From assembly GCA_003971905.1 (NCBI GenBank), contig RSEE01000096.1, positions 178,570 through 242,569 of the forward strand: DNA of 64,000 nucleotides. Direction: 5' to 3'. The notes beneath the pieces were generated by a model. The model had not been told where the DNA came from, did not search any database, and saw only the letters and a program-made list of their open reading frames with translations. This DNA is from Moniliella sp. 'wahieum'. Lineage: Eukaryota; Basidiomycota; Moniliellomycetes; Moniliellales; Moniliellaceae. Below, piece after piece: positions 44,051 through 56,100 of the stretch (positions are counted from its first letter, which is position 1; each line of letters opens with the position of its first letter). The position numbers and the translations under genes are program-made.

Positions 44051-44703
44051 GTCTGTTTTGCCTTGTTTTGGCCTGTTTAGCCCCTCCCCCACTTGAGCCG
44101 GTGGTGGACCAGTTGACTCTCTTGTCTGGCCCTTAGGCCTTATTGCAGCTTGAAGCTTGAAGCCTGACCGGTGACCCCAAGGGCGGCTAAACGGTAGAAG
44201 CTTAGCGCTCAGCATATTCATACGTTCCTGCAGCTGGTGGGTAACTTTAGCTTTATGCGTGACGCTTTAAGCTCCTTGCATGTTACACCAGCGGTACGCA
44301 TTCCGTGTGGCATGGCAGGCCGAAGATAAACGCCTGCACGTGCACACACACAGCACGCCCGATGCAAAAATACAACACACACATGTGCCCGCTGGCATCC
44401 ATGCGCCCACCCTGCTCCCCAATCCACCCACGGCAGCCAGGAGAGCAGACAGGGAGACGAAGCGATGGGAGGGGACGGTGTAGTCGGTCGCTGTCTGAGA
44501 TGTGCTGACTATAGTGACTTGGGGTAGGATGGCGTGGTGGGTGCGGAGAGTGTGTAACCGGTAACTGGGAAGAAAAGGCCACAGGGCAGTGGATGGACCA
44601 TGCAGCGTGCGGTTGGATCGTCCCGGCTGATGGGTGCGACCGAGGATGGGGCGTGCATGGATGGGGTATGTATGTCTCGCCTTGACAGGGGGAAGCGAGG
44701 GGT

Positions 44704-44755
44704 GCAAGTGCCATGTGCCATGAGCCATGTGTCAGCATGCCATGTGCCATGCTGG
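44704..44755. repeat. Heptamer tract CCATGTG
   Basis: GCAAGTG, CCATGTG, CCATGAG, CCATGTG, one 8-bp block, CCATGTG, CCATGCT. Confidence 0.85.
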
Positions 44756-45561
44756 CCTCCTGCATCCTCCCCCCCATGCGCCATACTCCTTAGGACACAG
44801 GCCCCACGCCCCACGCCAGCCCCTCGTCCATCGGCTTGACATTTCAACTTGCACCATCCCCACCTAACACTTTCAATCTCAGATCTCACCGTTCACCTCA
44901 CCGTCCACCTTGGTTCGACAGAGCATCCGCCATCGACGTCTGAATCCGACCGCTGGTCTCATCTTCTCTCTCTCGGCCACCCAGATCATCGCAGGAAACG
45001 CACCACCCCATACCCCTGCAGGAACACGCACTTTTTTTTGCGCCTTCCCTTCCATGTCCCCAATCCAGGGGCAGGTACGCTCCTGCCCCGCTCCCCTCCC
45101 GCCGCTCCCTAGCAACCTAGTATCCACTTCCCTCCCAAATGGTTTCTAATGGGCTGTGCTCATCCAGACGAGCTCCGCATCCATTGCACATTATCTCGGC
45201 CCGAAAACTTCATCCGCCACCAAAGACAGCTAACACCGTCGAACCGTGGCAAAGGCGCCGTTGTTCTTTCCTCTGCGCCCGATACCAGCGCCAACTATGA
45301 AAGAAGAATGAGAACCTGAAAGTGTGCAGTGCGCGCTTCGCACTCACGATGGATGCATGAGAGAGGCTTATTCTTTCTCGCCTAGGATACATGTATAGTG
45401 CGGCGCTGTGCGCTGACAGCGCTGACAAGACAAGAGACAAGAGTCCAGGAGTGTATTAGCTACAGAGAAAAGATGTCATCGGCCCATGGGCGTGCTGCGG
45501 AAGAACAAACTGCATCATCGCATTTCTTGAATTGAGACGCCAAGCTACTACACTATGTAGA

Positions 45562-48500
45562 CTAGTGACGGTTTGTCGCGTCCGTCTCAATGTCGTAAGC
45601 CAACGCACGAACGTCCAGGGCAGGGTGGCAGCGGAGCGTGCGCACCAATTGGAGCGCGGCCGGGGACCAGAGGCAGAGCCGGCGTCGCCCGATGGCCCGC
45701 TTGACAACTTGCACAACCAAAGTACCATGGGTAGCGGACCGGGCCTGGAGCCAAGTGAGCACGGCGAGGAGACCGGGTGCGTCGGTGCGCATCTGGGCCG
45801 AGCGCAGCTGAGGGTCCCATGCTGGGAGCACATGGCCCATCAAGCCTGGCAGGCGAGCCAAGACGGTGGTCAGCGTGACTAGGACCACGGTAGGCTCCGG
45901 CGGCGTGGGTCCCGCGCGGCACAAAGAGACCAGAGCGTGGTCGGCGCCGGCTGCTCGGGCACCCCAGCCGAATCCAGGAGACCACGCCAGTCAACCAAGT
46001 GGGCCAGCAAGACGATCGTGTTACGCCCACGTATTCGCTGCCACTGGCCCAGGCCCGGATCCGCGTCCAGAGAGAGCCGCGAGGTTCTTGCTCCCACCGA
46101 ACCATGGTCTTGAGGCAGGCCCAGCAGCCCCGTGTAGACTTCTCGGTCCTGCTCCAACTGCTGGCACAGGTGGTGCGTCAGAGCCTGCATCCTCCGCACC
46201 GCAGGCAAGTCGCACTCGGGCCCGGCGTTGTGCTCGGGATGTGCGGGACGGTGAGCAGCTGGGCCATTGTGGCACACAGTGTCTCTTGGCCTTGGGGCGA
46301 CTTGGACAGGATCACCAGTGCCTTGATCGCCTCCTGCCAGACAAAGTGGCTCCGGCAGGAGAAGTTGGTGGCCGCGGTGCGCAAGACGGGGAAGGCCGGA
46401 TTGAACGGCGCCCAGTGCTGCAGCGCGCGCAAGCCAGGAACCGCTACCCAGGTGTGCGTCGAGGCAGCGAGGGCGACCACGAGGGCGCCAAAGCGCTCCG
46501 CTGCTGCGTCATGGGCACGTGCGAGGGACGGGTGTGGGCGATCTGGCTGCGGATGGACAAGTGACGAGTCAACCGCTCTTGGCATCCACCTCTAGCTTTT
46601 GGCCGGCATTGGCCTCAATTTCCTCGGCAGAAGGAACGAGGGTCTGCTCTAGCATCGCCCATCCCTCCGGCAGTCCCAGAAGCTTCGTTCGGGCCATTCC
46701 GATGATCACTGCATGCACGTGGGGGTGCAGGTCCGACTTGGCCACCTGAGCCTGCAGCACCGCTGCCGCCTCCTGAAGGGGCAAGTACCGCGCTCCGATC
46801 CGCACGGCCGTCTTGCGACTGGATACCTTTGCGTTGCCCTCCAAGAGGGAGAGGACGAGGGGCTGGAGTTGCGAGATGGGAACGTGCTTCGCTGCTCGCT
46901 GGACAGCTGGCATGGCCGCCCGCGCTTGCTGATCCGACGCATACGGCAGAAGGAGGTGCAGGTAGGACGGAGGAGAGCGCTGCTAGCGTCTGCTCAAAGA
47001 ACGAACATGCTCTGGGCCCTTCAAGCCCTGCTGGACCAAAGACGCAACCAGCGCCAACCCCCCTGGGACGCGGCGGTGCGATGCAGCACTTGGTCCCGGT
47101 TGCGGTTGGGCTCGAGACTGGCCAGCGCGCGTTGGACCTGTGCCAGGAAAGAGTGGTTGTCTCGGGCGCCACGGCCCGGAGGGCACGGACAGTGCAGGGA
47201 AAGACCCATTCTGCCTTGTCCTTTTCTTCAGGTACAGCCCACAAGGCGCGGACCGAAGCACGCTGACCAAGAGCTCGGGATGAGCACGCGCCACCATATT
47301 GGCTACCGAGTCAATGGCGACAATCGACGGGTCATGCTCCACCAGTTCCGCAAGCCGAACTTGTCGCGTCTTCTTTGGCTTGAGGTAGAGATGAACGAGC
47401 CGCTGCGCATCCACTTTGTTGTCGTGCGAATGGCACGGGAAAGCAAGTTCGAAAGCGTGTCGCACGCATTCGCACGGGCACCCAACCTCGTTACCAAAGT
47501 GATCAGAATGGTATATTCCCCTGGTCGACCAGCGTCTGTAGGTACGGCCCCAAGACCCGTCCGATCAATCCTTCCTTGCCTCGAGGAAAGGTTTGCGCGA
47601 GGTCGCGCGGATCGAAGTATTTCCTGGGCGCGCAATTTCTACCAGTTCCCTCGCCCACGTGATGACTTCTTCGTCCTCCCCGAACCAACCGACGATCCAT
47701 AAGGCCAGATATAACAGCTCGTAGTACACGCCAGGCATGGCATCGGGGGCTTGAACGCGTCGATGGTCATCTGTTTGAGTGGGGACAAGGCTGCCTTTGA
47801 CCATAGGTACGGTCGGAACGGACGGCGCGCGATATCATGGATGGCCATAAAGCGCAGGGATGCCGCTCGTTCTGGATATGCTTGGCTCGAACATCGAGCA
47901 TGGCAGCCCACCGTGCGGGATCGCCATCCGTCACAGCTGGGCACAGAGCCGGGCGTAACCTGAGCGGCGAACGGCCGGATCGGCTTCCGAAGAGCCAAGA
48001 GGACTTCTTGCTGCGCTCGGGAATCATGCGGAAGATAGCCGTAGGCTTAAACCGTTCCTTCGGATCCGTGGCGTGTTGCAGGACTTGCTGGGCCACTGGG
48101 TCCTCTCCCACGGGAAAAGAACTAAGGTCCCAGTCGGAGGGCATCGCGGTACAGGGCGGGGGATGAAGTGCTTCAACATAGCAAGGCGGACAGGGTGGGG
48201 CACGCTGTAAATCTCCGCCAAGGGCCGCAATCTCTTGAGGGATGGGCCATTGTAGGTGAGAATAAGCCCGCGAGATCAACGGCACGGATCACACTAGTAG
48301 CCGCTTGCTTGGAGGCAAGGTGACCAGCCCTGCATCATATAGTGCACCATCCCCCAGGCTCGGCCCGGAAGAGCTCCGACAGGCAGCCTCGTAGGCTCGA
48401 GGGGAAATCCCAGGGGTCAAGTCGACCAGGTCGAGAACTTTGGCGGCCACGTCGGGGGGCGATAGGATTGCTTGACGAGCGCCGTCAAACTCGGACCAAA

Positions 48501-49100
48501 GAGTTTCCACCAGGCGCGGAAGATATGTCTTGACTGGTAAGATGGACCCGGTTCTGGGCCAGCACTTCAAGGAAAACGGTGGGGTGCAATGTGGAAAGGG
48601 GCGCCAGTGGGAATCCTCACAGGCGATGGTGAGCAGTTCAGGGAGGTAGCGACTCACCACAGGGGCACTGCAGTGGGGGAACAGTGAGCGCGGCCGAGTT
48701 GCCCCATGTGGCGCGTACGCTGGGGAAAAGCTGTTCAGCAAGACGCGGACGGTGGGAAAGACCGGTGTGCCAAAGAGCATGGCGTGTACGCCAGGACAGG
48801 TCGCCCTGAAGCGCCGTGGCAATGGCCTGGTCGGACACGCGCGGCGGCGTAGCAGCGCGAGAGCAAGGCGCTGGATGTGGGGGTCGGGGTGGGAAAGATG
48901 GGCGTGGATCCAGGCTGTGTTGTGCACGGCGCAAGCGCGATGGCGGCCATGTATTGCTGGTCCGCATCGCCGTCTTGGAGCTGATCGATGAATGCCTGTT
49001 GCTGGCCTGGTGCGAGGGCGGACGGTGCGGACGGCGTGAGCGATACGCTCGGCGGGGTGCAGTTGGGGAGGGGGGAGAGAGGGGGGACGGCAGCGGACAT
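45562..49100 (-). CDS. Large unidentified protein, possibly HEAT/ARM-like
   Basis: A minus-strand region of about 3.5 kb that stays coding if frequent slips are allowed. From ATG 49100 it starts MSAAVPPLSPLPNCTPPSVS and continues GQQQAFIDQLQDGDADQQYM. Later segments include RYLPELLTIACEDSHWRPF, WSEFDGARQAILSPPDVAAK, RPLAEIYSVPHPVRLAMLKH, QHATDPKERFKPTAIFRMIP, YYELLYLALWIVGWFGEDEE, SVANMVARAHPELLVSVLRS, WQEAIKALVILSKSPQGQE and, at the end, LDVRALAYDIETDATNRH before the stop at 45562. The repeated pairs of amphipathic helices suggest an alpha-solenoid of HEAT/ARM type, perhaps 1100-1200 residues. I recognise no named family. No signal peptide or membrane segment is seen. At least ten frame changes are needed, so the exact product cannot be given; short introns may account for some. 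Confidence 0.5.
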
Positions 49101-50361
49101 GGCGGTGGCGCGGCGCGGCGGAGAGGATGGGGTGGAGGGTGGAGACGGCGGGACAGCCGCCGGAGAAAGAGCGACGGTGGATATAACACCCTCGTGGGCG
49201 TCGCAGCCAGCCGGTCGCGGCCACATGGAGGGACAGGCGGGAGGGGGATTGGAAGAACGTCGCGACTGTGACGACTCGGATGATTAGGATGGCTATAGAA
49301 TGGCTAGGATGATCGATGACAAGGGATCACGCCCTGGGTCGATCCAGTTCAGTGGAGCACGCGGAGGACTGGATGACCGAATGACGTCGAGAGTGACTAG
49401 AGTGACTCGATGAAGGTGGGGTTCAACGTTCAACGTTCAACCTGTATTGGATACTCGATCGCTGCGCTCCGCCTGAGCCCTTTTCCTTTTCCCTGGCTTT
49501 GCATTTGCATTTGCGTTTGCCTTTGTTACTCGCCCGTCTGGCTTTTGGCCCAATAACGTCAGCCAGTCGACCTAAGATCATCGAGTCTGCATCATCACCT
49601 TGTGTTAGGCCTGAGGCTCAGGACGAACACTTTTTGCCACTCTACCTTTTTTGCCACCGCAGTGGCAAAAAGATCCGGATCACCCAGGCACAGGAATGCC
49701 TTTGGGGTGGACTGCACTGGAGTGCGCCTCCTCTGCTGCCGCGAACCACAGCCGGGCAGACTGCGGGGCAATCTGCAAGGTCTCGGCCTGAACGCCAAGA
49801 TCATCACCATACCCTACGATTCAAGAGCTTCCCTTTCGGCCCTTTCCCCCCCCGGTTTGTCGTCCCCTATGATTGCATCCAGGGTACAATATGCTGCCGA
49901 GAAGATAACTGGATGTTCCCAGCCGATTCCATCACTCTCCCCTGTGTTAATTTCGCTGTTAATTCACTGGGCCACACTCAGGTGGCTCCCCCAGCTATAT
50001 GAAATGACAGTCCTATTCTCACACGATGTATCGCAGCCATGGTTCTCATCCTTGTGACGAAGGATTTTCCTCGCTCCATGGAGACTGTAGTGCCCAAGTA
50101 CCACTAGTGTGACTACGCAAAAAAAGATCCGAAGCAGCGAGGAATGACCATTGCTTCCGATCGTGCAAGGCATAGGGACCGCACATGGACACCAAAGCGG
50201 AATATGGGCATAGTATGCGCTGGCTGGGCCAGCGATTTTGGGAACGAGAGAGATACACGCCTCCCCAACCAGACAGGGACCAAAAGCAACCGAAGCAGAA
50301 AAACGAGCAGGCGACGTGGCGCTCGTTTTCGGTTTGGTCCAAGCACCACGACAGCCAGAGC
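49101..50361. other. Spacer upstream of the large unidentified gene and downstream of eS4 gene
   Basis: No supported gene. Contains the GTTCAAC heptamers (49421-49441) and AGAGTGACT direct repeats just before them. A plus-strand ORF of 167 codons at 49499-50002 has no recognisable domain. Confidence 0.55.
49421..49441. repeat. Heptamer tract (GTTCAAC)x3
   Basis: Three perfect copies at 49421, 49428 and 49435. The unit is a 3-N-3 palindrome and the reverse complement of the GTTGAAC unit at 22132. Confidence 0.95.
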
Positions 50362-51386
50362 TTAGTTGGCAGCCTCGCGCTGAGCACGGCGCTGGTCACG
50401 CTCCTCGGTGATGGTGAGCTTGATGCCGCCGCCGCGGGGGAGGGAGATCAAGTGCTGGCCGTCGTTGCCAGTGATGAAGATGTTGCCAATGCGGGTGGAG
50501 AACTCACGGCCGATCGGGTCGCGGACATGGACAATGTCAAAGCCACCAGGGTGCGAGTCGCGACCAAGATCACGCCGACACGACCTTGGTTACGTCCGCC
50601 AGTGGCCATGACCGAGGCACCCTGCTGGAACTTGACATCTCCTCCAGCTTGTTTCTCAACCAGGTTGAACTTGATCGAGTCACCAGCCTTGACGTCCGGG
50701 TCCGGGTAGCGGATGGTGCGGCCGTCGTGGGTGACAATGTGGGGCACGCCGCGCGGGCCGAGCTCTGCACGCTTGACCTTGAGCAGCTTGTAGGCAGCCT
50801 CCTCGGGAGCAATGCGGTGGACCACAAAGCGGCCCTTGACGTCGTAGAGGATGCGGAAGTACTCGCCCGACTTTTCAATGCTAATCACGTCCTAAAGCCC
50901 GTGGGGTAGGTAATGTCGGTGCGCACCTTGTTGTCCACCTTGATCAGGCGCTGTTGGACAATCGTGTTGACCTCCCGGCCGTTCAGCGCGTACTTCAACC
51001 GGTTCCGCAGCAGAACCTACATCCCAGCCAATCGCGTCAGTATTCCACGTGTGCCAAAGAAGTTGCCAGAGAAGTGAAGGTGGGAGGGGGGAGCAAAGAG
51101 GAGCATGCAAGGCCAGGAGGAGGCTCAGACAAGACATCGAAAGAAGTGCGCCACGAGGATCGGAAAGCCATGCATGATGTGGTAGAAAATCGCATCACCG
51201 TCCCTCCTGGGGCCAAGCAGCGCGGGTGGGAGAAGGCAGGGAGGAAAGACGTACAACCATGGGCAGGCTCTCGCGCAGCTTGTGGGGGCCGTGCTGGGGC
51301 GCGGGCGTACACGCCGCCGAGCTTGTCGAGCATCCATCTCGAGGCGCTGCGAGGCGCTTGAGGTGCTTGCGGGGGCCACGGACCAT
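50362..51386 (-). CDS. Small-subunit ribosomal protein eS4
   Basis: Component of the 40S ribosomal subunit. Exon 1 is 51386-51255 ([15 protein letters not shown] ... [12 protein letters not shown]), the intron 51254-51017 (238 nt, GTACGT...ATGTAG), and exon 2 51016-50362. Exon 2 opens [16 protein letters not shown] and contains the S4-type RNA-binding start, [40 protein letters not shown] and the KOW-like [16 protein letters not shown]. After repair it ends [20 protein letters not shown] plus RRAQREAAN. Length is about 262 aa, normal for the family. Five one-base deletions are evident: three in exon 1 within about 60 nt (one before [10 protein letters not shown], two flanking the following PRPSTG region), one in the TTTAGGACG context near 50895 (Met lost), and one G lost in TTGGTCGC near 50568. 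Four of the five are readily explained by a lost base in a G or C run. Confidence 0.97.
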
Positions 51387-53196
51387 GGTGGGCTACAGTC
51401 GACAGCTGGAGGCGTGGGTGGGGGCGGGGGGGGCAGGCAGCGTCAGCACCGACGGTCGGGGCAGCAGGACAGGAGACGCACTTGCTGGTGGGTGGGCAGC
51501 AGACGCGCCAGCACGGCCCGCAGCGGGGGCGCTGTGCTGGGGGCGCACCCACACTAGGGTTGCCCGCTGGGTCGCACTGCGCAGGCAGGCACCTGCCGCA
51601 GCTGGCGTGCGCAATAATCCCCCACTAGGGTTCGCCTCTGTGTGTTTGTGTGGAAAGATGCCCGTTTGAACAATAGGGATGCAGGGGGCCCAGTTGCAAG
51701 TTTCCATTCCTGCGGCGGCCGATTACACACACCTCACATGTGATGACCCTTGCCACATGTTGCCACTCGTCACAGCGGTCTGCGCCTGATGGGGTGACGT
51801 CATCCGCCTTAATTTTTCAGCAGCCAGGGTCGTGCCAAGCAGCGGAGGGGTGCGCACGGGGGCAGCCATTGTGACGGCCGCTGCCCGGACTTACCTTTTT
51901 GGGGGGAGGCTGGGATATGGCAGGATATGGCCCCACTATCGTCTCTGGCCCCCGGCGATCCGGCCTGCTGCTACGGGGCCAGTGGGCGGTGGGAGTGTGT
52001 GGCACCAGGGGGCAGCAGCACGTGCGGACCAGCAGGCCTGGCCCTGGTGTCGCTGGCTGCCTGGCCAGTCTGGCGCTTGCGCGGCCGCTGCGCGAGGCAT
52101 GCGTCATGGTGAGTCACTAGTCACTAGTCACTGGTGGCGAGGAGCCGCGTGGTGGCCGTCTGTGGCCAACCCACCCGGCCCCTTCCTCCATTCCCCCGCC
52201 CTCGTATCGGGTGAGGGAAATTTGGAATGGAGCGGGCTGGGGCCGAGGGGCTGAGGCTCGGGCTGGCTCGACTGGGGCGGCCGGTGGCGGGCGATGGCGG
52301 GTGCTGACGCTGACGCGCTGAACGTTGCGATTGCTATTGCATGTTGAACCGGGACGCCGATGGCGATGGCGATGGCGGCGGATTCGATGGGGCAGCGGGC
52401 AGAGGCGGGCAGCGGGCAGCGGGGCGCGGAGCAGTGTGGGCGGCAGGGAGCGGTGCGAGACCGGGTGGTGGTTGCGCACAGTGGCGCCCGGCGGGCCTGG
52501 CGGGGGCTGAGCTGGGCCGGCTGGCTCGGCTGGCTCGGCTGGTGCTGGCCAGGCGCGGCAACGGCCTGGGCCGGGCCGCAGCCGCACACGGCTGCTTTGC
52601 CGCGCTGTCTGAGAGACGCCGATGCGGGTGCACACCCAGCCAGTGTCCGTGCCAGCACGCTGCCCGCCCCCCCGCGTGCTGTGATTCACCGCTTAGACAC
52701 CCCCAGCCCCATCGCAGCCGTCGCACAGCACCGCACCGCAGCCCCCCGCCGCCCGAGATTCGATCCCGAGCACAAGAGCCGATCCTCCTGCCTCCCAACC
52801 ACCATCTGCTGTTGGGGTAGCCGCCACCGCCACCACCGCCGCTCCCAGCGCCACCGCCGCCCACCCCACCTTCCCCCGCCTGCTGCGCCGTCTGCCCCTG
52901 CCTCTCTGCGCGCTGGCCATGGGCTTGCCCGCTGCCCCCCCACCACCGCCCGCCACCAGCCCCCTCGATCGCCGTCTGCTCGGCATCATGTGTCCCGCCT
53001 TGTCCGCCTGACGCCCCCGCGTCCCTCCCCACACCTCCCCGCGGCTCCGTTTGCGTGGCCCAGACTGCATTTCATCCCCGCCGGCCTCGCCATCGCCCCC
53101 GTCTTCCTCTCGGCCCCGACTCGGAGGCTCCTCACCCGCGCTTACCCCCCACACCACCTTACACTTGCCTCTCCTACCCACCCGCCCTCACCCAAT
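51387..53196. other. 1.8-kb spacer upstream of eS4 and Set9 genes
   Basis: A divergent promoter region between eS4 (minus) and Set9 (plus). It contains the AGTCACT heptamer tract at 52112. ORFs of 150-330 codons on both strands at 52.1-53.2 kb are GC-rich, Pro/Ala/Arg-biased and domain-free. Confidence 0.55.
52112..52132. repeat. Heptamer tract (AGTCACT)x3
   Basis: Three perfect copies at 52112, 52119 and 52126. The unit is a 3-N-3 palindrome. Confidence 0.95.
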
Positions 53197-56100
53197 ATGC
53201 CCCCCGCTCACCTTAGCATGGAAGATCTTGCGTCCGACGACGACATTCTTTCCGACATTCTCATCGAGTGCGTCGCCCCCCCCCCCTTGCTCTGCACGGC
53301 AGACATTGGTGCTGACGTTTACTCCAGCCATCTCGAGTGGGAAACCCCCATTTCAACCCTAAGATGAGCCCAACCTACCGCTCGGCCCGCGTCGATAGCA
53401 AAGAGGTCTCGGTCATCGTCCGCAAATGGTGTGTCGAGAAGCAGGACGTCAAGGGTGCTGTGGATCAGTGTCCCAGTATGTATATCTTTCTTGCTCCTAC
53501 CCGCGCTCTTGCGTTCTGTTGATTGCAGCGTCCACTAACCTCATTTCCCATTAGGCTCAAGGTCGTTCAGCGCTACCTCGCTTCCAAGTCCCTCAAACAG
53601 AAGTGCGCCTTTCGTGCCCACATGGAGCGGTATCTTGAATGCTACCTCCCCAACAGCGGAATCGAATTTGCCTTGACGATGCGGTACAACAGTCACCCAG
53701 TGCGCCCCTCCGTTCGCGTCGCCACAAAGCGATCGCTCACCTCCAGGCCATTCATGCTGGCACCTCCCCATTAGAGAATGGAAATCAGGCCCTGTCGGAT
53801 GGAGAGTCCCACATCCACCACCGGATGCACCTCCCTCCCCTCATCACTCGGACACACACCGAATCGCCTGGCATGCTTCTCTCCAAGGCGGATCTCTGTG
53901 TCCTGGCCACACACGAGTTTAGCCCCGGAGAGATCCTGCATGCCTGCCGGGGTGGCATTGCCGACTTATCCAAGGATGAAGAACAATTGCGGGGCGATGC
54001 AGCCAGCAACGTTCCATTAAGCACCCTGTCGCCTCTTCCAAGCCCCCCTCAACCCGTTCCTCTGCATCGAGCTCAGGTGGAGCTTATCGCACCCAAGGCC
54101 TTCTTGGGGCCGGCCGGGACTTTTCCGTGATCCGATCGGCCCGCAAGGGCTGTTCGCAACTCTTCTTGGGGCCCGCTCGCTTTGTCAATCACGATTGCGA
54201 GCCCAACGTTGAGTTTTACCGAATAGGCAACCAAATGGCCTTTCGTTGTATTCGCCCCATTCGCGTCAACGAGGAGATTGTTACCTATTATGGCGACAAT
54301 TACTTTGACGGGCAATGCAGAGTGCTTGTGCGCCAGTTGCGAAGCACACCAACGAGGTGCATTTGCTCCTGCCGAGGCCGGCAACGCTGTCCCATAAAGG
54401 ATGACTCCCTCGACATGTCCAGCAAGGAAGAGGATGCCTCGAACCACGAGTCCATTGCCGAGAGGGCGTCCCGGCGGCATTCAGCCGCACAACTTTCTCC
54501 TCCCCCCCCCAGTACTTCGACTCAATGCGTCGAGTGGGAACAAGTCAAGTACGCTCCTGAGAATAGCAACACCAAGGACGGCCACATCACGCGTAAACTG
54601 CTGGATGAGCCCGAAGCTTTAATGGAAAGCGCTGGAGGCGGCAATACCGGCCCCGAACGCGTATGCCTGACTTGCCGCGCTCACTTTTGGTCCAAGAGTC
54701 GTGGTGGACGCAAGAGGAATGCACAAGGTGCGAACGCCACTACAAGATTTTCAAGGCTGATTGGCCTGGACGAATACCGACTGAGGGATTGATTGCGCGG
54801 TCCAGGGGAAAGAAGCCCCTGCAGCGGCCAGATCAGGTGCGCGCGTCTCGGCTCGACTCTACGTCTGCGACCACTGTTCGCCAAATTGGGAGCACGAAGC
54901 CCCAGCTCTCCTCTCGTTCTCGGACTTCCCTCTCGTCTCGTGGCACCCATTTGCCCTCCGATGGGCCGACGCTGCGCGTTCAGATAGTAGTGCCGCCTCG
55001 CGGGACGGGACCCCCGTTGTGCTCACACCTCTCCGTAGCTTGGAGAACCCTGACTACGAACCAGATGAGCTTCCTCAGTCCACGAAGCGAAGGAAAGTAA
55101 GCCCGAGGCCCACGGAAACCACCGAAACGTCGCCTCACCCTGCTGCTCCCTTGGTCTCTCTCGCTCTCCCCACCATCCTCCTTCTCGAACCCCTACCCCG
55201 CATGCTGCTTCCACCAGTAGCACTGTCAGCACAGGCTCCACTACCTCGGCTACCACTGCTCATTTCACACCGCCGCAGCTCCACTCCCGACACGCTCGCC
55301 GTGGTCGCGCGTCTGAGGCCACCGGCAGTACCTCGCATGACAAGTCGGCCCGCCCACCACCCCCCAAGTCGAAGCGGACTTTGGACGCTCCCGACCTCTC
55401 CTTTCTCCCTCCCACACTGGGCCCTGAACAGGCGTCTACGTCAGCCGTAACATTGCCCCCCACAATGCCGGCCGACAGTCCAAGGTTGGAGAGGGCGAAC
55501 GAGTCGGAAGATTCTGACCCGGCGTGGGAAGCTTCAGAGTTGGGCTCCTCTGAGGAGGAGGCCGGCCTGAGGCGAGAAACCTGCACCGCATGCCAACCCA
55601 AGAAGAGTCGGTCTATTCCTTCCTCTTCGCGTCGAGGCCGGCGTTCGCAGGCCGGCGTTGGACGAAAGTAGAAGCTGGTGCCGATGTTGATGTCGATGCC
55701 GAAATGGAAGCGGAGGAGCGAAATCTGATGCCAGGTCCGACGCTTCCCTTTCGGCCGGATCTTTTTTCCGATTCATCCGACACCAATCTCGGTCCCAAGA
55801 TGCTGGGCAAACAGGCCACGACCGATGCCTTGGCCCAGCATTGGGGTGCGCCTGAGGAGACGGGCCGATTGCGGAGGCGAGCTGCGATGCCGCCTCACCG
55901 CCCCAGGCGCTGTACACTTACGCCTCTGGTCCGACCGACCTACCGCGTAGATCCAAAGGATTCCCCTGGTCCGCCTTCCCAGCCCAAAGCGCGCAGCTCT
56001 CTCCCTCCTGGCCATCGACGCACGCCCTCTGCGTCGGTAGGGCGCCACCGGCGGACGCTCCTCGGCTGCCGCGTCGGATCGCAGTGTAGGCGGCCAGACG

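Larger units (their letters stand above)
42282..45561. other. 3.3-kb spacer with simple repeats
   Basis: No supported gene. Pyrimidine-rich to about 43350. Repeats annotated separately lie at 42646, 42754, 42942, 43849, 44001 and 44704. CTCAG/CTGAG clusters lie at 43660-43735 and CTAGCCTG octamers near 43365-43395. Confidence 0.5.

Noticed and set aside
49499-50002. 167-codon plus-strand ORF with several Cys
   Set aside because: No recognisable domain; composition and position suggest chance or 3' untranslated sequence.
27365-51386. Programmed ribosomal frameshifting or RNA editing as the cause of the breaks
   Set aside because: The contexts share no motif. Most are apparent single-base losses, several of them in G/C runs, and three occur within about 60 nt of eS4. 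Sequencing error fits better; kept as a checkable alternative only.
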